DNA from: Paeniglutamicibacter kerguelensis
GTDB lineage: Bacteria > Actinomycetota > Actinomycetes > Actinomycetales > Micrococcaceae
Assembly: GCF_017876535.1 (NCBI RefSeq)
Contig: NZ_JAGIOF010000001.1
Span: 1,612,001-1,676,000 of the forward strand
Reading direction: 5' to 3'
DNA: 64,000 bases
Below the pieces are notes generated by a model. It made no database searches, had not been told where the DNA came from, and saw only the letters and a program-made list of their open reading frames with translations. This document shows positions 53,350 to 64,000 of the stretch, piece by piece; position 1 is the first letter of the stretch, and every line of letters starts with the position of its first letter. The position numbers were made by a program, and so were the translations under genes.

Positions 53350-53931
53350 GTGTTTGGACGCAAGAAAGATCAGGCAGCTTCCGTAGAAGCGCCCACAGAA
53401 GAGACCATCAAGCCCACCGGCAAAAATGCCCCGACTCCCAAGCGTAAGGCCCAGGAAGCAAGCCGCCAGCGGCCATTGGTTCCCACCGACCGCAAGGTTG
53501 CGCGTGAAGCAGAGCGCGCCCAGCGCCTCGAAGCGCAGAACCGCATGCGTCTGGCCAATGAAACCGGTGACGAGCGCTACATGGCGGTGCGGGACCGCGG
53601 CGACCAAAAGCGCTTCGCCCGCGACTTCGTGGACCGCCGCTTCATGGTCGGCGAATACCTCATGTTCGCCGTCTTCGGCTTCCTGATCATCTCGCTGACC
53701 ATGTCAAAGTTCCTGCAGGTTCAGGTGTACGTGACCTTTGCGCTGTGGATCCTTGTCGCTTTGGTGGTCATCGACTCGTTCATCATGTCCCGCGGACTGA
53801 AGAAGGGCCTCGTTGCCCGCTACGGCACCGTCGAACGCGGCGTTGTCTGGTACGGCGTCATGCGCGGCATGCAGTTCCGCAAGCTGCGCCTGCCCAAGCC
53901 CCAGGTACGCCGCGGAGACGACCCGCGCTAA
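53350..53931 (+). CDS. DUF3043 membrane protein
   Basis: 193 aa. A basic N-terminal half (APTPKRKAQEASRQRPLVP, AREAERAQRLEAQNRM) leads to RDFVDRRFMVGEYLM and two TM segments, then a basic tail. This is the actinobacterial DUF3043 family; function unknown. The GTG at 53350 is leaderless. Confidence 0.8.
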   Translation: MFGRKKDQAASVEAPTEETIKPTGKNAPTPKRKAQEASRQRPLVPTDRKVAREAERAQRLEAQNRMRLANETGDERYMAVRDRGDQKRFARDFVDRRFMVGEYLMFAVFGFLIISLTMSKFLQVQVYVTFALWILVALVVIDSFIMSRGLKKGLVARYGTVERGVVWYGVMRGMQFRKLRLPKPQVRRGDDPR

Positions 53932-53957
53932 ACGCACAAGCGTTCAACAATCCACAC

Positions 53958-53997
53958 AAGGCGTGTGTTGCACCGGAAGCGGTGCAACACACGCCTT
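53958..53997 (+). terminator. Terminator after the DUF3043 gene
   Basis: 18-bp perfect stem, GAAG loop (53958-53975, 53980-53997), then T-rich. Confidence 0.85.
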
Positions 53998-54028
53998 TTC
54001 CATGGCCTCCCGGACGGGAATAGACAAA

Positions 54029-54079
54029 TGGGTCGGTTGGGCTGACCGCGCAAATCACACGGTCAGCCCAACCGACCCA
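54029..54079 (-). terminator. Terminator after pyrD
   Basis: 20-bp perfect arms (54029-54048, 54060-54079), 25 bp past the pyrD stop. Two back-to-back terminators thus separate the convergent genes. Confidence 0.8.
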
Positions 54080-54103
54080 TCACCCTATCGGGGCGGCCAA
54101 CGA

Positions 54104-55192
54104 CTAGTTGCGCAGGCTGACCCCATTGGCTGCGGCCTTGGCCAGGGTCTTGTTGATGCTGCGAGCCCACAGCGGTCCCTCATAGAGGAACGCGGTGTAA
54201 CCCTGCACCAGGTCCGCACCCGCCTGCAGGCGTTCGATGACGTCTTCGCCGGTGGTGACGCCACCGACGGAAATGATCGCCATGCTGGCAGGCACCTTGG
54301 CGCGCAATACCTTCAGGACCTCCAGCGAGCGGGCCTTCAAGGGTGCTCCGCTCAATCCGCCGGCACCGATTTCCGCGACCTTGAACGCATCGGAGGTCAA
54401 TCCCTCGCGCGAGATCGTGGTGTTGGTCGCGATGATGCCGTCGAGCTTCAGCTCCTGGGCCAGCGTTGCGACATCCGCGATGTCCTCGTTGGTCAGGTCG
54501 GGCGCGATCTTCACGAGCAGCGGGATGTGGCGCCCCGCCACGCGGTCGGCCTCGGCGCCGACGGCACTGAGCAACGGGCGCAGCGACTCAACGCTCTGCA
54601 GCAGGCGCAAGCCGGGGGTGTTCGGCGACGACACGTTGACCACCAGGTAGTCGGCGTGCGGGGCGAGCTCGCGGGTTGAGATCAGGTAGTCCTCAACGGC
54701 GTCCTCGAGCTCCACGACCTTGGTCTTGCCGATGTTGATGCCGATGACCGGGCGGTGGGCACCGAAGCGGCGGTTCAGCAACATGCGGGCGGCGCGGGTT
54801 CGCGGGGCCACTGCATGGGCACCGTCGTTGTTGAAGCCCATGCGGTTGATGACTGCCTTGTCTTCAACCAGGCGGAAGAGGCGGGGCTGTTCGTTGCCGG
54901 GCTGGGCGGCACCGGTGATCGTTCCGACCTCCACGTGGCCGAAGCCCAGGTCGGCGAGGGAACCGATTCCGGCACCTTCCTTGTCGAAGCCCGCGGCCAG
55001 GCCGAAAGGCGACGGGAAATCGATGCCCATGACGGTGCGGCGCAACGAGGAATCCGGGGAACAAATCATGCGGGCGACGCTCGAAAGCCCGACCTTTTCG
55101 GTAAGTCGGATGGCGTTAAAGGCAAAGTGGTGGGCCTTTTCGGGGTCCATGCCCGAGAAAAGCACACGGAAAATCGTGGGATAGATGCGCAT
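54104..55192 (-). CDS. pyrD: Dihydroorotate dehydrogenase, quinone-dependent (class 2)
   Basis: 362 aa, membrane-associated FMN enzyme of pyrimidine synthesis. The N-terminal helices ([22 protein letters not shown]) mark class 2; [32 protein letters not shown] (catalytic Ser) and [12 protein letters not shown] follow. ATG 55192 is supported by CTGGAGATC directly upstream. Confidence 0.93.
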   Translation of the reverse strand: MRIYPTIFRVLFSGMDPEKAHHFAFNAIRLTEKVGLSSVARMICSPDSSLRRTVMGIDFPSPFGLAAGFDKEGAGIGSLADLGFGHVEVGTITGAAQPGNEQPRLFRLVEDKAVINRMGFNNDGAHAVAPRTRAARMLLNRRFGAHRPVIGINIGKTKVVELEDAVEDYLISTRELAPHADYLVVNVSSPNTPGLRLLQSVESLRPLLSAVGAEADRVAGRHIPLLVKIAPDLTNEDIADVATLAQELKLDGIIATNTTISREGLTSDAFKVAEIGAGGLSGAPLKARSLEVLKVLRAKVPASMAIISVGGVTTGEDVIERLQAGADLVQGYTAFLYEGPLWARSINKTLAKAAANGVSLRN

Positions 55193-55240
55193 GATCTCCA
55201 GTCTTCCCTCTGCGCTCCTTCCAAACAACTTCAACCCGGT

Positions 55241-55246
55241 TATGCT
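55241..55246 (+). promoter_or_regulatory. -10 box of the alpha/beta hydrolase gene (leaderless)
   Basis: TATGCT, 6 nt before ATG 55253. Confidence 0.55.
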
Positions 55247-55252
55247 CATCAC

Positions 55253-56431
55253 ATGTCGCACGCGTCTTCACAAACGTCCGGGTTCCCCGCAGCGCCGGAC
55301 TACGACCCTACCGCCACCTGGCCCGACTACTGCGAAACGACGCTTCGCGGCCAGTGGCTCCCCGATATCCTGGGCGCGGGGTTTTCCTATACGACCCTGC
55401 CCATGGGAACCGACGAAGAGGGTGAACTCTGCGCCACGCTCGTTCGCTACCAACCCCAGGAACATCCCCGGCACCTGACCGAGCCCACAGGGTGGCTGCG
55501 CAAGATCTCCGCCCAGCTGGCCCCGCTGCGCGAAGATATCAGGCGCTTCCGCGCCGAACGGAATGCCGCGAAAGCCGTACGCAACGGTTTTGTCCTTGCC
55601 ATCCACGGGTGGAGCGACTACTTCTACAACGCGGAGCTTGCCGGGTACTGGGCCTCGCGAGGATATTCCTTCTACGCGCTGGACCTTCGCCGCTACGGAC
55701 GCAGCATGAGGGCCCACCACCAAAACCCCGGGTTCACCAGCAACCTCGAGGAATACGATGCCGACCTTGCCGCCGCGCTTGCCGCCATCCGCGAGCTGGA
55801 GGGCCAAGAGATGCCGGGCATCTGCGTCGCCCACTCCACCGGCGGGCTCATCGCCAGCCTGTGGGTCAACCGCAACCCGGAAGCGTTTTCCGCGCTGATC
55901 CTCAACAGCCCGTGGCTGGAAACGCAGGGCAGCTATCTGGTGCGGTACGCGACCCAAGGCGTCTTTGAACCGATCGCCAGGGTCAGGCCGCGCGCCAAGT
56001 TGCACCTGCCCGAGTTCGACCACTACTGGCGGTCGCTCAGCCGGCTGTCCCACGGCTCCTGGGACCTGCATCCCGTGTGGAGGCCGCCTGTTTCCTTCCC
56101 CACCACGGCCGGGTGGATCACGGCGATCCTGGCCGGGCACAGGGAAGTCTCCCGAGGGCTGGCCGTGAAGATCCCCATCTTGGTTCTGACCTCGCGTTCA
56201 GCACACCTCGGCACGAGCTTCGATGAATCGATGTTGCACAGCGACTCGGTCATCGAGGTGCAGGTGGTGCGCGAACGCAGCCTGGGCCTGGGATCGGAGG
56301 TCACCAACGCCATCATCGACGGATCGATGCACGATGTGTTTACCTCGTTGCCGGTCCCGCGAGCGGCGGCCTACGCGGCGATCGACCGTTGGGCCGCGGG
56401 ATACCTGCCGACGCGAACGACCACAGGATAG
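55253..56431 (+). CDS. Alpha/beta hydrolase (serine aminopeptidase/monoacylglycerol lipase-like)
   Basis: 392 aa. VLAIHGWSDYFYNAELAGYWASRGY and LDLRRYGRS give the oxyanion and strand regions; the nucleophile elbow is CVAHSTGGLIA (~residue 200); the acid and His lie near the end (SMHDVF). The frame is open far upstream through pyrD, but the leaderless -10 box and family length fix ATG 55253. Cytoplasmic; substrate unknown. Confidence 0.8.
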   Translation: MSHASSQTSGFPAAPDYDPTATWPDYCETTLRGQWLPDILGAGFSYTTLPMGTDEEGELCATLVRYQPQEHPRHLTEPTGWLRKISAQLAPLREDIRRFRAERNAAKAVRNGFVLAIHGWSDYFYNAELAGYWASRGYSFYALDLRRYGRSMRAHHQNPGFTSNLEEYDADLAAALAAIRELEGQEMPGICVAHSTGGLIASLWVNRNPEAFSALILNSPWLETQGSYLVRYATQGVFEPIARVRPRAKLHLPEFDHYWRSLSRLSHGSWDLHPVWRPPVSFPTTAGWITAILAGHREVSRGLAVKIPILVLTSRSAHLGTSFDESMLHSDSVIEVQVVRERSLGLGSEVTNAIIDGSMHDVFTSLPVPRAAAYAAIDRWAAGYLPTRTTTG

Positions 56432-56720
56432 TTTCGCACGGGCCGATGGTTCCGCGGGCCCAACCTCCGGCGGAACAAGAGAAATGGCCTCTGGAATGAA
56501 GTCGCTGCTTGCAGACGAGCGTGACACGAGCCGGGAAAACGACAATCCGGTGTTTCGCGTCTTCCTCGTCGGACCGGAGAACGGCGCCAGCGCGGCATTC
56601 GGTGTGCGCGAAGCCCGGATGGACCAGGTCCTCGCCCGGGCAAGGCCCCCCGATCGTTCCTGTCAGCCAGTCCCGCTTGCCGGGTGAAAGCCGGACTGGC
56701 TGCGAGCAGGGGGGACCGGA
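56432..56720. other. Convergent intergenic region
   Basis: 290 bp without a convincing gene. Near 56669-56701 CCAGTCCCGC pairs with GCCGGACTGG (one mismatch), a probable uppS terminator. Confidence 0.45.
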
Positions 56721-57533
56721 CTATGCGCCGGCCTCGGGCTTGTCCACGGCTCCCCCGTAGCGGCGGTCGCGGCTTGCGTATTCCTGCACGGCCGACCACA
56801 GGGTCGATCGGTTCACGTCGGGCCAGAGTTCGTCGATGAACACCATTTCCGCGTACGCCGACTGCCACAACATGAAGTTCGAGGTGCGCTGTTCCCCGCT
56901 GGTGCGCAGGAACAGGTCGACGTCCGGCAACTCCGGTTCGTCCAGGTACCTGGCCACGGTCTTCTCGCTGACCTGCGACGGCTTCAGGCGCCCGGCCTGG
57001 ACCTCGGCGGCAATGGCCTGCACGGCGTCGGCGATCTCGGCCCGGCCGCCGTAGTTCACGCACATGGTCAGCTGGCAGGTTTCGTTGCCGGCGGTCAGCT
57101 CCTCGGCGGCCTTGAGCTCGTTGACCACGGTCTTCCACAGCCGCGGTTCGCGCCCGGCCCAGCGGATCTTCACGCCCCACCCGTTCAGGGTGTCGCGCTG
57201 GCGGCGTAGCACGTCGCGGGAGAATCCCATGAGGAAGCGCACCTCCTCCGGGCTGCGCTTCCAGTTTTCGGTGGAAAACGCGTAGACGGAAACGTACTTG
57301 ACGCCCATCTCGATCGCGCCCGCCATCACGTCCAACAGCGCAGCCTCCCCCGCGCGGTGTCCCTCGGTGCGCGGCAGCCCGCGCTGGTTGGCCCAGCGGC
57401 CGTTGCCGTCCATCACGATCGCCACGTGTTGCGGCACGAATTCGGCGGGGATTTGCGGCACGGTGAAACCCGCCGGGTGGGGTGCCGGGTGGCTGCGTCC
57501 GGGATTCCCGGTGATCTTGGTGGGTTTTCTCAT
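56721..57533 (-). CDS. uppS: Isoprenyl (undecaprenyl-type) diphosphate synthase
   Basis: 270 aa cis-prenyltransferase making the polyprenyl carrier for wall synthesis. [26 protein letters not shown] is the substrate-binding first motif (Asp and Gly-Asn-Gly-Arg-Trp), and [25 protein letters not shown] the conserved late motif, each read in parts. ATGA overlap with recO upstream shows translational coupling. Confidence 0.93.
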   Translation of the reverse strand: MRKPTKITGNPGRSHPAPHPAGFTVPQIPAEFVPQHVAIVMDGNGRWANQRGLPRTEGHRAGEAALLDVMAGAIEMGVKYVSVYAFSTENWKRSPEEVRFLMGFSRDVLRRQRDTLNGWGVKIRWAGREPRLWKTVVNELKAAEELTAGNETCQLTMCVNYGGRAEIADAVQAIAAEVQAGRLKPSQVSEKTVARYLDEPELPDVDLFLRTSGEQRTSNFMLWQSAYAEMVFIDELWPDVNRSTLWSAVQEYASRDRRYGGAVDKPEAGA

Positions 57534-58294
57534 CTTCTCTCCACGAGCTTGAGGGATTTGACTACACGTTCAAGGTGCCACTGCAGGTAGCTCGTCACGA
57601 TGTTGCCGGCCTGGGTGCGCGATGCGATGTCGCTGGCATCCACGGTCTCCCAGTCCCCGGCCAGCAGGGCCGCCAGCAACTCGACGGTCTGCGGCGAGGG
57701 GGAAAGCGATCCGGCGGGACGGCAATCGTGGCAGACCACCCCGCCCAGCGGGATGTTGATGGCCTGGTGCGGGCCGACGGCGCCGCACCGCACGCAGTGG
57801 GTGAAGCTCGGCGCCCAGCCCGCCGTGGCCAGGGCCCGCAACAGGTAGGAGTCAAGCACGGTGCCGGGCTCGTGGCCGCCGCGGGCCAACGCCGCGATGG
57901 CGCCGTGCAGCAGCCGGTACTGAGGGGCAATGGACTCGGCCTCCGAGTCGGTGAGCCGCTCGGCCGTCTCCACCATGGCGTGGGCGGCGGTGTAGGCGGC
58001 GTAGTCGGCAACCAGCGCATGGCCGTAGGGGTTGCGCAGCTGCGCCTGGATGATGGTGTGTAGCGACTTGCCCTCGACGATCTGGGCGTCGACCTCCATG
58101 AAGGGCTCGAGCGTCGCACCCATCTTGGAGCTGGTGCGGCGCACGCCCTTGGCGGCGGCGCGGATCACGCCGCGCTCGGGGCTGAGCAGGGTGATGATGC
58201 GGTCGGCCTCCCCCAGTTTCTGGGTGCGCAAGATGATCCCGCGCGTGCGGTAGCTCTTTGCTGCAAAACCTGTTCGTGACACGCTACCCATCAT
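57530..58294 (-). CDS. recO: DNA repair protein RecO
   Basis: About 254 aa. N-terminal OB fold ([45 protein letters not shown]) and a zinc-binding CxxC pair ([15 protein letters not shown]). RecO loads RecA with RecR at gaps. ATG 58294 is taken; ATG 58291 or GTG 58282 are also possible, the last closest to the family start. Confidence 0.9.
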   Translation of the reverse strand: MMGSVSRTGFAAKSYRTRGIILRTQKLGEADRIITLLSPERGVIRAAAKGVRRTSSKMGATLEPFMEVDAQIVEGKSLHTIIQAQLRNPYGHALVADYAAYTAAHAMVETAERLTDSEAESIAPQYRLLHGAIAALARGGHEPGTVLDSYLLRALATAGWAPSFTHCVRCGAVGPHQAINIPLGGVVCHDCRPAGSLSPSPQTVELLAALLAGDWETVDASDIASRTQAGNIVTSYLQWHLERVVKSLKLVERR

Positions 58295-58305
58295 CTCAAA
58301 CAAAA

Positions 58306-58346
58306 CCGTGGGTCCGGTGCATCAACCCGATGCACCGGACCCACGG
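58306..58346 (-). terminator. Terminator after leuA
   Basis: 18-bp perfect stem (58306-58323, 58329-58346), 5-nt loop, 21 bp past the leuA stop. Confidence 0.8.
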
Positions 58347-58366
58347 CTGTCTCACCCCGAAGGGAT

Positions 58367-60121
<1,755 letters not shown>

Positions 60122-60188
60122 CTAAGTGGGTGAGAAAGGGGGCCGGGACGGTGGTTGACTCCGCAGCGAGGGGTCGGCCTAAGGACGC

Positions 60189-60245
60189 TTAGAGTCCTGT
60201 CTGGGTCTCGCCGCGGCGGCTTAGTAGTAGTAGTCCGAAATGCAT
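60189..60245 (-). CDS. leuA leader peptide (LeuL-type)
   Basis: 18-codon ORF reading MHFGLLLLSRRGETQTGL, with four consecutive Leu codons all CTA, a rare codon in this G+C-rich genome. It ends 82 nt before the leuA ATG. TATGTT lies 6 nt before its ATG, so it should be translated from the first base of the leuA mRNA. Stalling at CTA codons under leucine shortage is the expected signal for attenuation of leuA. Confidence 0.75.
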   Translation of the reverse strand: MHFGLLLLSRRGETQTGL

Positions 60246-60251
60246 TTGTTT

Positions 60252-60257
60252 AACATA
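60252..60257 (-). promoter_or_regulatory. -10 box of the leuA transcript
   Basis: TATGTT on the minus strand, 6 nt before the leader-peptide ATG at 60245. Confidence 0.55.
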
Positions 60258-60280
60258 GCATCGCGCCCGCACCCGGTGTG

Positions 60281-60295
60281 ATTTGTTGAACAAAT
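60281..60295. promoter_or_regulatory. Palindrome upstream of the leuA promoter
   Basis: ATTTGTT-G-AACAAAT, perfect 7-1-7, 23 bp upstream of the -10 box and at the -35 edge. A possible activator or repressor site. Confidence 0.5.
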
Positions 60296-60389
60296 TGTTT
60301 CACATGGTGGACAGGGGCCCGCACCGCATGCGGCCCACCGTTCATGTCCAACGCCACGTCAACCCGTGTTCAGCGCCGGCAGTCTCCGC

Positions 60390-60395
60390 TACGAT
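60390..60395 (+). promoter_or_regulatory. -10 box of the 132-aa gene (leaderless)
   Basis: TACGAT, 6 nt before ATG 60402. Confidence 0.5.
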
Positions 60396-60401
60396 CGACC
60401 C

Positions 60402-60800
60402 ATGAACGAAGAATCGCCTGCCCGGATCGGGCTTTCCATTCCAACCAAGGACTGGCTTCTCATCGACGGGGCCCTGGACAACCTGGGTGCCCTGGCCATC
60501 GGGGATCCCTCGCTGGTGCAATGGTGCGGCACGGTCCGTGAAGCCGGGTGGCGCGGCATTCCGGACCGGCCCGCCGATCCCGGGGGGCTCGAGAGCTGGC
60601 CGGCCGAGGGCCATGTCTCGGAGATACGACTTCCCCGTGAAACATGGGCATTCATCATCGATGCGCTCGGGGACGTGGAAGCCGACCGCATGTTGGCCAA
60701 CGACGGCTCGCTGCCACCGGAGGAGCGGGAGCTCCGTGCGAAGATCGCCGCAAGGTCGGAAGCGATTGCTGCGGAGATCCGCAGGAGGCTCGGCCAGTAG
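60402..60800 (+). CDS. Hypothetical protein
   Basis: 132 aa, acidic, soluble, mostly helical: IPTKDWLLIDGALDNL and LPRETWAFIIDALGDVEADRM look like two related helical repeats (x-P-x-(K/E)-(D/T)-W-x-x-I-D-x-A-L). C terminus is a charged helix. Not recognised. Confidence 0.6.
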   Translation: MNEESPARIGLSIPTKDWLLIDGALDNLGALAIGDPSLVQWCGTVREAGWRGIPDRPADPGGLESWPAEGHVSEIRLPRETWAFIIDALGDVEADRMLANDGSLPPEERELRAKIAARSEAIAAEIRRRLGQ

Positions 60801-60847
60801 ACCGCAAGCAGGAGCGGTCAGGCGCCATCGGGCAGCCCGGCCGCCGA

Positions 60848-60894
60848 AATGCGGAACGATCCCGGGCCAACCGCGCCCGGGATCGTTCCGCATT
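60848..60894. terminator. Bidirectional terminator
   Basis: 20-bp perfect arms (60848-60867, 60875-60894), 7-nt loop, between convergent genes (132-aa protein and era). Confidence 0.8.
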
Positions 60895-60912
60895 GCATGG
60901 TGAAGCTGGAAA

Positions 60913-61884
60913 CTAGAAGCCGAGCTTGCCCAGCTGCTTGGGATCGCGCTGCCATTCCTTGGCGATCTTCACGTGCAGGTCCAGGTACACCTTGGTGCCT
61001 AGGAGCGCCTCGATGCCCTTGCGCGAGCGGGTGCCGACGTCGCGCAGGCGCGCGCCGCCCTTGCCGATGATGATGGCCTTCTGGCTGGAACGCTCCACGT
61101 AGAGGTTCACGCGCACGTCCAGCAGCGGGTTGTCCTCCGGGCGTCCCTCGCGCGGGACCATTTCCTCGACAACCACGGCCAGCGAGTGCGGAAGCTCGTC
61201 GCGCACGCCCTCCAGCGCGGCCTCGCGGATCAGCTCGGAAACCATCTTGGCCTCCGGCTCGTCGGTCAGCTCGCCGTCCGGGTACAACGGCGGGGAGAGC
61301 GGCATCTGCGCGGCCAGCACGTCGGCGACCTCCTTGACCTGGAAGTCCTTGGTGGCCGAGACCGGCACCACGGCGGCCCAGCCGCCCTCGCCGAGGGTTT
61401 CGACGCCCAGCTGCGCCACGGCCAACAGCTGCTGCATGAGCGCCGCCTTGTCCACGGTGTCCGCCTTGGTGACGATCGCGACGATCGGCTTCTTCTGCAG
61501 CTGCGCCAGCTGGGTGGCGATGAAGCGGTCGCCCGGGCCGATCTTCTCGTTGGCCGGCAGGCAGAAGCCGATGGCGTCCACCTCGGAGAGCGTGTCCGCG
61601 ACCAGGTCGTTCAGGCGCTGGCCCAGCAGTGTGCGCGGGCGGTGCAGGCCCGGGGTGTCAACGAGGATCAGCTGCGCGTCCTCGCGGTGCACGATGCCGC
61701 GGATGGTGTGGCGGGTGGTCTGCGGCTTCGACGAGGTGATTGCCACCTTCTGGCCGACCAGGGCGTTGGTCAGCGTGGACTTGCCCGCGTTGGGGCGGCC
61801 GACGAAGGAGGTGAAGCCGGAGCGGAAGTCCTTCGGCCAGCCGCCATCGGGCATCATTGCGGGGGTCTTGGTGTTCCGGCTCAT
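60913..61884 (-). CDS. era: GTPase Era
   Basis: 323 aa. G1 GRPNAGKSTLTNALVG, G3 DTPGLHRP, G4 TKAD, then a KH domain (YVERSSQKAIIIGKGGARLRDVG, in parts). Era binds the 3' end of 16S rRNA in 30S assembly. ATGA overlap with the CBS gene. Last gene of phoH-ybeY-CBS-era. Confidence 0.95.
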   Translation of the reverse strand: MSRNTKTPAMMPDGGWPKDFRSGFTSFVGRPNAGKSTLTNALVGQKVAITSSKPQTTRHTIRGIVHREDAQLILVDTPGLHRPRTLLGQRLNDLVADTLSEVDAIGFCLPANEKIGPGDRFIATQLAQLQKKPIVAIVTKADTVDKAALMQQLLAVAQLGVETLGEGGWAAVVPVSATKDFQVKEVADVLAAQMPLSPPLYPDGELTDEPEAKMVSELIREAALEGVRDELPHSLAVVVEEMVPREGRPEDNPLLDVRVNLYVERSSQKAIIIGKGGARLRDVGTRSRKGIEALLGTKVYLDLHVKIAKEWQRDPKQLGKLGF

Positions 61885-63191
61885 GCTTGCTCCTTGTGAT
61901 GCGGTGCATCGTTCACGGCGGGTTGTTCGCCGGTTGTCGTTTGTACTTCCACCTTGCGCACCAGGATCTTCCCGATGCGGTTGCGCCGCCCGCTGAGCGA
62001 GACGGCCTTCAGTTCTATGCCGTGGACCACGGCGTGCGAGCCGAGCACCGGGACGCTGCCCAGTTCCTTGGCCAGCAGCCCGCCGACGGAGTCGACCTCG
62101 TCCTCGTCGATGTCGATGTCGAAAAGCTCGCCGAGTTCGTCGATGGAGGTGCGGGCGGTGACGGTGTAGCTGCCGTCGCCCTGGTCCTCGATCTCGTTGC
62201 GCTGCCTGTCGTATTCATCATCGATCTCCCCGACGATTTCCTCAATAAGGTCCTCGAGGGTGACCAGCCCGGCGGTTCCGCCGTATTCGTCGATGACGAT
62301 GGCCATGTGGGTCGATTCGCGCTGCAGTTCCGGCAGCAGCTCGCCGACCAGCTTGGACTCGGGCACGTACCGGGTGGGGCGTGCCAGCTGCTCGACCAGC
62401 GCCGCGGACCCGGGTTCCTTGTGCAGCTTGTAGGCCACGTCCTTGAGGTAGATGATGCCGAAGATGTCGTCGGCATCGTCCCCGATCACCGGCACGCGCG
62501 AGCAGCCCGAGTTCAGGAACAGCTCCATGGCGGCGTTGAGGTCCTGGCCCTTGGCGATGGTGACCATCTCGGTGCGCGGCACCATGACCGAGCGGACGTA
62601 GGTGTCCTCCAGGTCCATGACGGAGTTGATGATCTCCGCGGCGTCGTCCTCCAGGCCGTCGCCCTCCGAGGCCCGGTCGACCAGGTCGCGCAGGCGCTCC
62701 TTGGAGAGGAAGCCCTCGTCCTCCTCGACGGCGCGCGGGGAGATCGCCTGCCCGATGCCGACCAGCCAGGACGGGATCGGGCCCAGCACCAGGCGCAGGA
62801 AGCGGATCAGCGGCGCGGTGCGGCGCACCACCCCGGCGGCGTGGGTGCGCCCGTAGCGGCGCGGCGAGACCCCGACCAGCACAAAGCTGACCGCGGCCAT
62901 GGTGACGGTGGCCAGCAGGCCGGCCAGCCAGACGTTGCCGAGCCTGTCGTGGTAGAGGATGCCGACCGCCACGGCGGAGGCAGTCTCGAACCAGATGCGC
63001 CAGAAACGCACGGCGTGGGTGTGGCTGGTGGGGTCGTCGAGGATGCGGCTCAGGTGGCCGGCGGCGGATTCGCTGCGCAGCACCTCTGCCTGCTGCCTGG
63101 AAAGGTACAGGTAGGCGGATTCGGCTGCGGTGAGGATTGCTGCACTGACGATGAACACCAATGCACAGAGCGCGAGAACAATCGCGGTCAC
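61881..63191 (-). CDS. CBS-domain CNNM/HlyC-type membrane protein
   Basis: 436 aa. N-terminal DUF21 region with four hydrophobic segments ([21 protein letters not shown]), a CBS pair starting at [16 protein letters not shown], and a CorC_HlyC C-terminal domain ([20 protein letters not shown]). Likely a Mg2+/metal transport or regulation protein. Its GTG start overlaps the ybeY stop by one base (TAGTG). Confidence 0.9.
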   Translation of the reverse strand: MTAIVLALCALVFIVSAAILTAAESAYLYLSRQQAEVLRSESAAGHLSRILDDPTSHTHAVRFWRIWFETASAVAVGILYHDRLGNVWLAGLLATVTMAAVSFVLVGVSPRRYGRTHAAGVVRRTAPLIRFLRLVLGPIPSWLVGIGQAISPRAVEEDEGFLSKERLRDLVDRASEGDGLEDDAAEIINSVMDLEDTYVRSVMVPRTEMVTIAKGQDLNAAMELFLNSGCSRVPVIGDDADDIFGIIYLKDVAYKLHKEPGSAALVEQLARPTRYVPESKLVGELLPELQRESTHMAIVIDEYGGTAGLVTLEDLIEEIVGEIDDEYDRQRNEIEDQGDGSYTVTARTSIDELGELFDIDIDEDEVDSVGGLLAKELGSVPVLGSHAVVHGIELKAVSLSGRRNRIGKILVRKVEVQTTTGEQPAVNDAPHHKEQA

Positions 63192-63664
63192 TAGTTCATC
63201 GTCTCCCGCGGAGCCGGGCGGCCCAGGAAGGCTTCAAGCAGCTGGCGCTGCAGGGCGAACATGATTTCCTTTTCCTCGGGCTCGGCGTGGTCGAAGCCCA
63301 GCAGGTGCAGCATGCCGTGCGTGGTGAGCAGCAGGATCTCGTCCTCGACGCTGTGCCCGCCGGTCTTGGCCTGGGCGGTGGCGACCTGCGGGCAGATCAC
63401 GATGTCGCCGAGCATGCCCGCCTCGGTGGGAGAACCGGGGCGGCCCGGGCGCAGTTCGTCCATCGGGAAGCTCATCACGTCGGTGGGCCCGTCGATGTCC
63501 ATCCATTCGACGTGCAGCGCGCTCATGGGCTCCTCGTCCATCAGGATGATCGAGACTTCGGTTTCCGGGTGCACGTGCAGCTCGGAGAGGATGTGGCGTC
63601 CCAACGCGCTGATGCGTTCGAGATCGGCTGCGATCTCGGACTCGTTGTTGACCTCTACGCTCAT
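63191..63664 (-). CDS. ybeY: Endoribonuclease YbeY
   Basis: 157 aa, zinc-dependent RNase for 16S rRNA 3' maturation. The metal motif HGMLHLLGFDH (~residue 118) is intact. ATG 63664 overlaps the phoH stop (ATGA). Confidence 0.95.
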   Translation of the reverse strand: MSVEVNNESEIAADLERISALGRHILSELHVHPETEVSIILMDEEPMSALHVEWMDIDGPTDVMSFPMDELRPGRPGSPTEAGMLGDIVICPQVATAQAKTGGHSVEDEILLLTTHGMLHLLGFDHAEPEEKEIMFALQRQLLEAFLGRPAPRETMN

Positions 63665-64000
63665 GATGCGTTCTCCTGATTGTCGGGACCGTGTCCCTGT
63701 GGTTTGCCGTGCTGTCTGTGGGTTGCCTGGCCCGTGCCGGGGGTAGCGGCGGCCCGGCGCCGCGCGCGGGCGGCCGAGCGGTTGAAGTTGGGGTCCTGGC
63801 GGGCGGTCCAACGCTCGTAGGCGCCGACGATGGCCCCGACCAGCCGGTGGCGCACCACGTCGGTCGCGTCGAGTTCGCAGAAGGCGATGTCATCGACGCC
63901 CTCGAGGATCTCGGTGACCACGCGCAGCCCGGACTTGGTGCCGCCGGGCAGGTCGACCTGCGTGATGTCGCCGGTCACCACGATCTTGGAGCCGAAGCCC
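63661..64000 (-). CDS. PhoH-family ATPase (5' part outside the window)
   Basis: Only the C-terminal ~112 residues are visible. They read GFGSKIVVTGDITQVDLPGGTKSGL, in parts, then LDATDVVRHRLVGAIVGAYERW, the end of PhoH/YbeZ ATPases. The tail is long and basic. First visible gene of the era operon; stop overlaps ybeY by 4 bp. Confidence 0.9.
   Translation of the reverse strand, partial: GFGSKIVVTGDITQVDLPGGTKSGLRVVTEILEGVDDIAFCELDATDVVRHRLVGAIVGAYERWTARQDPNFNRSAARARRRAAATPGTGQATHRQHGKPQGHGPDNQENAS

Overview
The window is high-G+C actinobacterial chromosome, most like the Arthrobacter / Paeniglutamicibacter / Glutamicibacter group (Micrococcaceae). The evidence is the aa3 oxidase and bcc-type cytochrome genes (ctaE-qcrCAB, ctaCDF), DUF3043 and DUF3054 proteins, an Asp23 cluster of actinobacterial type, the phoH-ybeY-CBS-era run, and many genes whose start codon sits 6-7 nt after a TANNNT -10 box (leaderless promoters). 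No rRNA, tRNA or CRISPR was seen. The genus is an inference.

Layout. 1-1837: end of an arsenic resistance operon (truncated arsC, then a flavin oxidoreductase with a Cys-rich tail). 2538-6707: two divergent operons encoding an Asp23/Gls24 envelope-stress system (AmaP-like, a frameshifted DUF6286 gene, two Asp23 proteins and a DUF2273-like protein facing an ECF sigma factor, a zinc-finger/Asp23 fusion and a third Asp23-like protein). 6784-13773: accessory and decayed DNA. It holds two pseudogenes joined head to head, a CYTH-CHAD protein with a degenerate CYTH domain, remnants of at least three transposases, an FG-GAP fragment, a truncated membrane protein, and one intact small operon for an unknown multi-TM protein. 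13801-21397: glycoside utilisation (esterase, MFS permease, ROK regulator, TetR, PAP2 phosphatase, GH3 beta-glucosidase). 21552-29068: a YbdK-like ligase, then an ion and envelope region in which a lipoprotein + PLDc_N/SHOCT gene pair occurs twice in inverted orientation around a class II glutamine amidotransferase, flanked by a K+ channel and a Kef-type antiporter. 29198-39607: a MalT-like LuxR regulator, a chimeric transposase/MFS pseudogene, a second K+ channel, an IS110 scrap, an amine oxidase-cupin pair, and small enzymes.

From about 40 kb the DNA is core chromosome. It contains DUF3054, an Lrp-ligand-domain protein, trpD, ctaE-qcrCAB, a GntR regulator, ctaCDF, erpA, an M20 dipeptidase, DUF3043, pyrD, an alpha/beta hydrolase, uppS-recO, leuA with an 18-residue leader peptide carrying four consecutive CTA Leu codons, and era-CBS-ybeY-phoH (phoH runs off the end). 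Genes are commonly separated by long perfect hairpins that act as terminators.

The most notable non-gene signals are: a 15-nt palindrome shared by the trpD/ctaE and ctaC promoter regions; the leaderless promoter pattern repeated at about a dozen genes; the leaderless leuL peptide; the inverted duplication of the lipoprotein/SHOCT module; and the sigma factor + zinc-finger-Asp23 arrangement. All calls are from reading the sequence; no database search was run.
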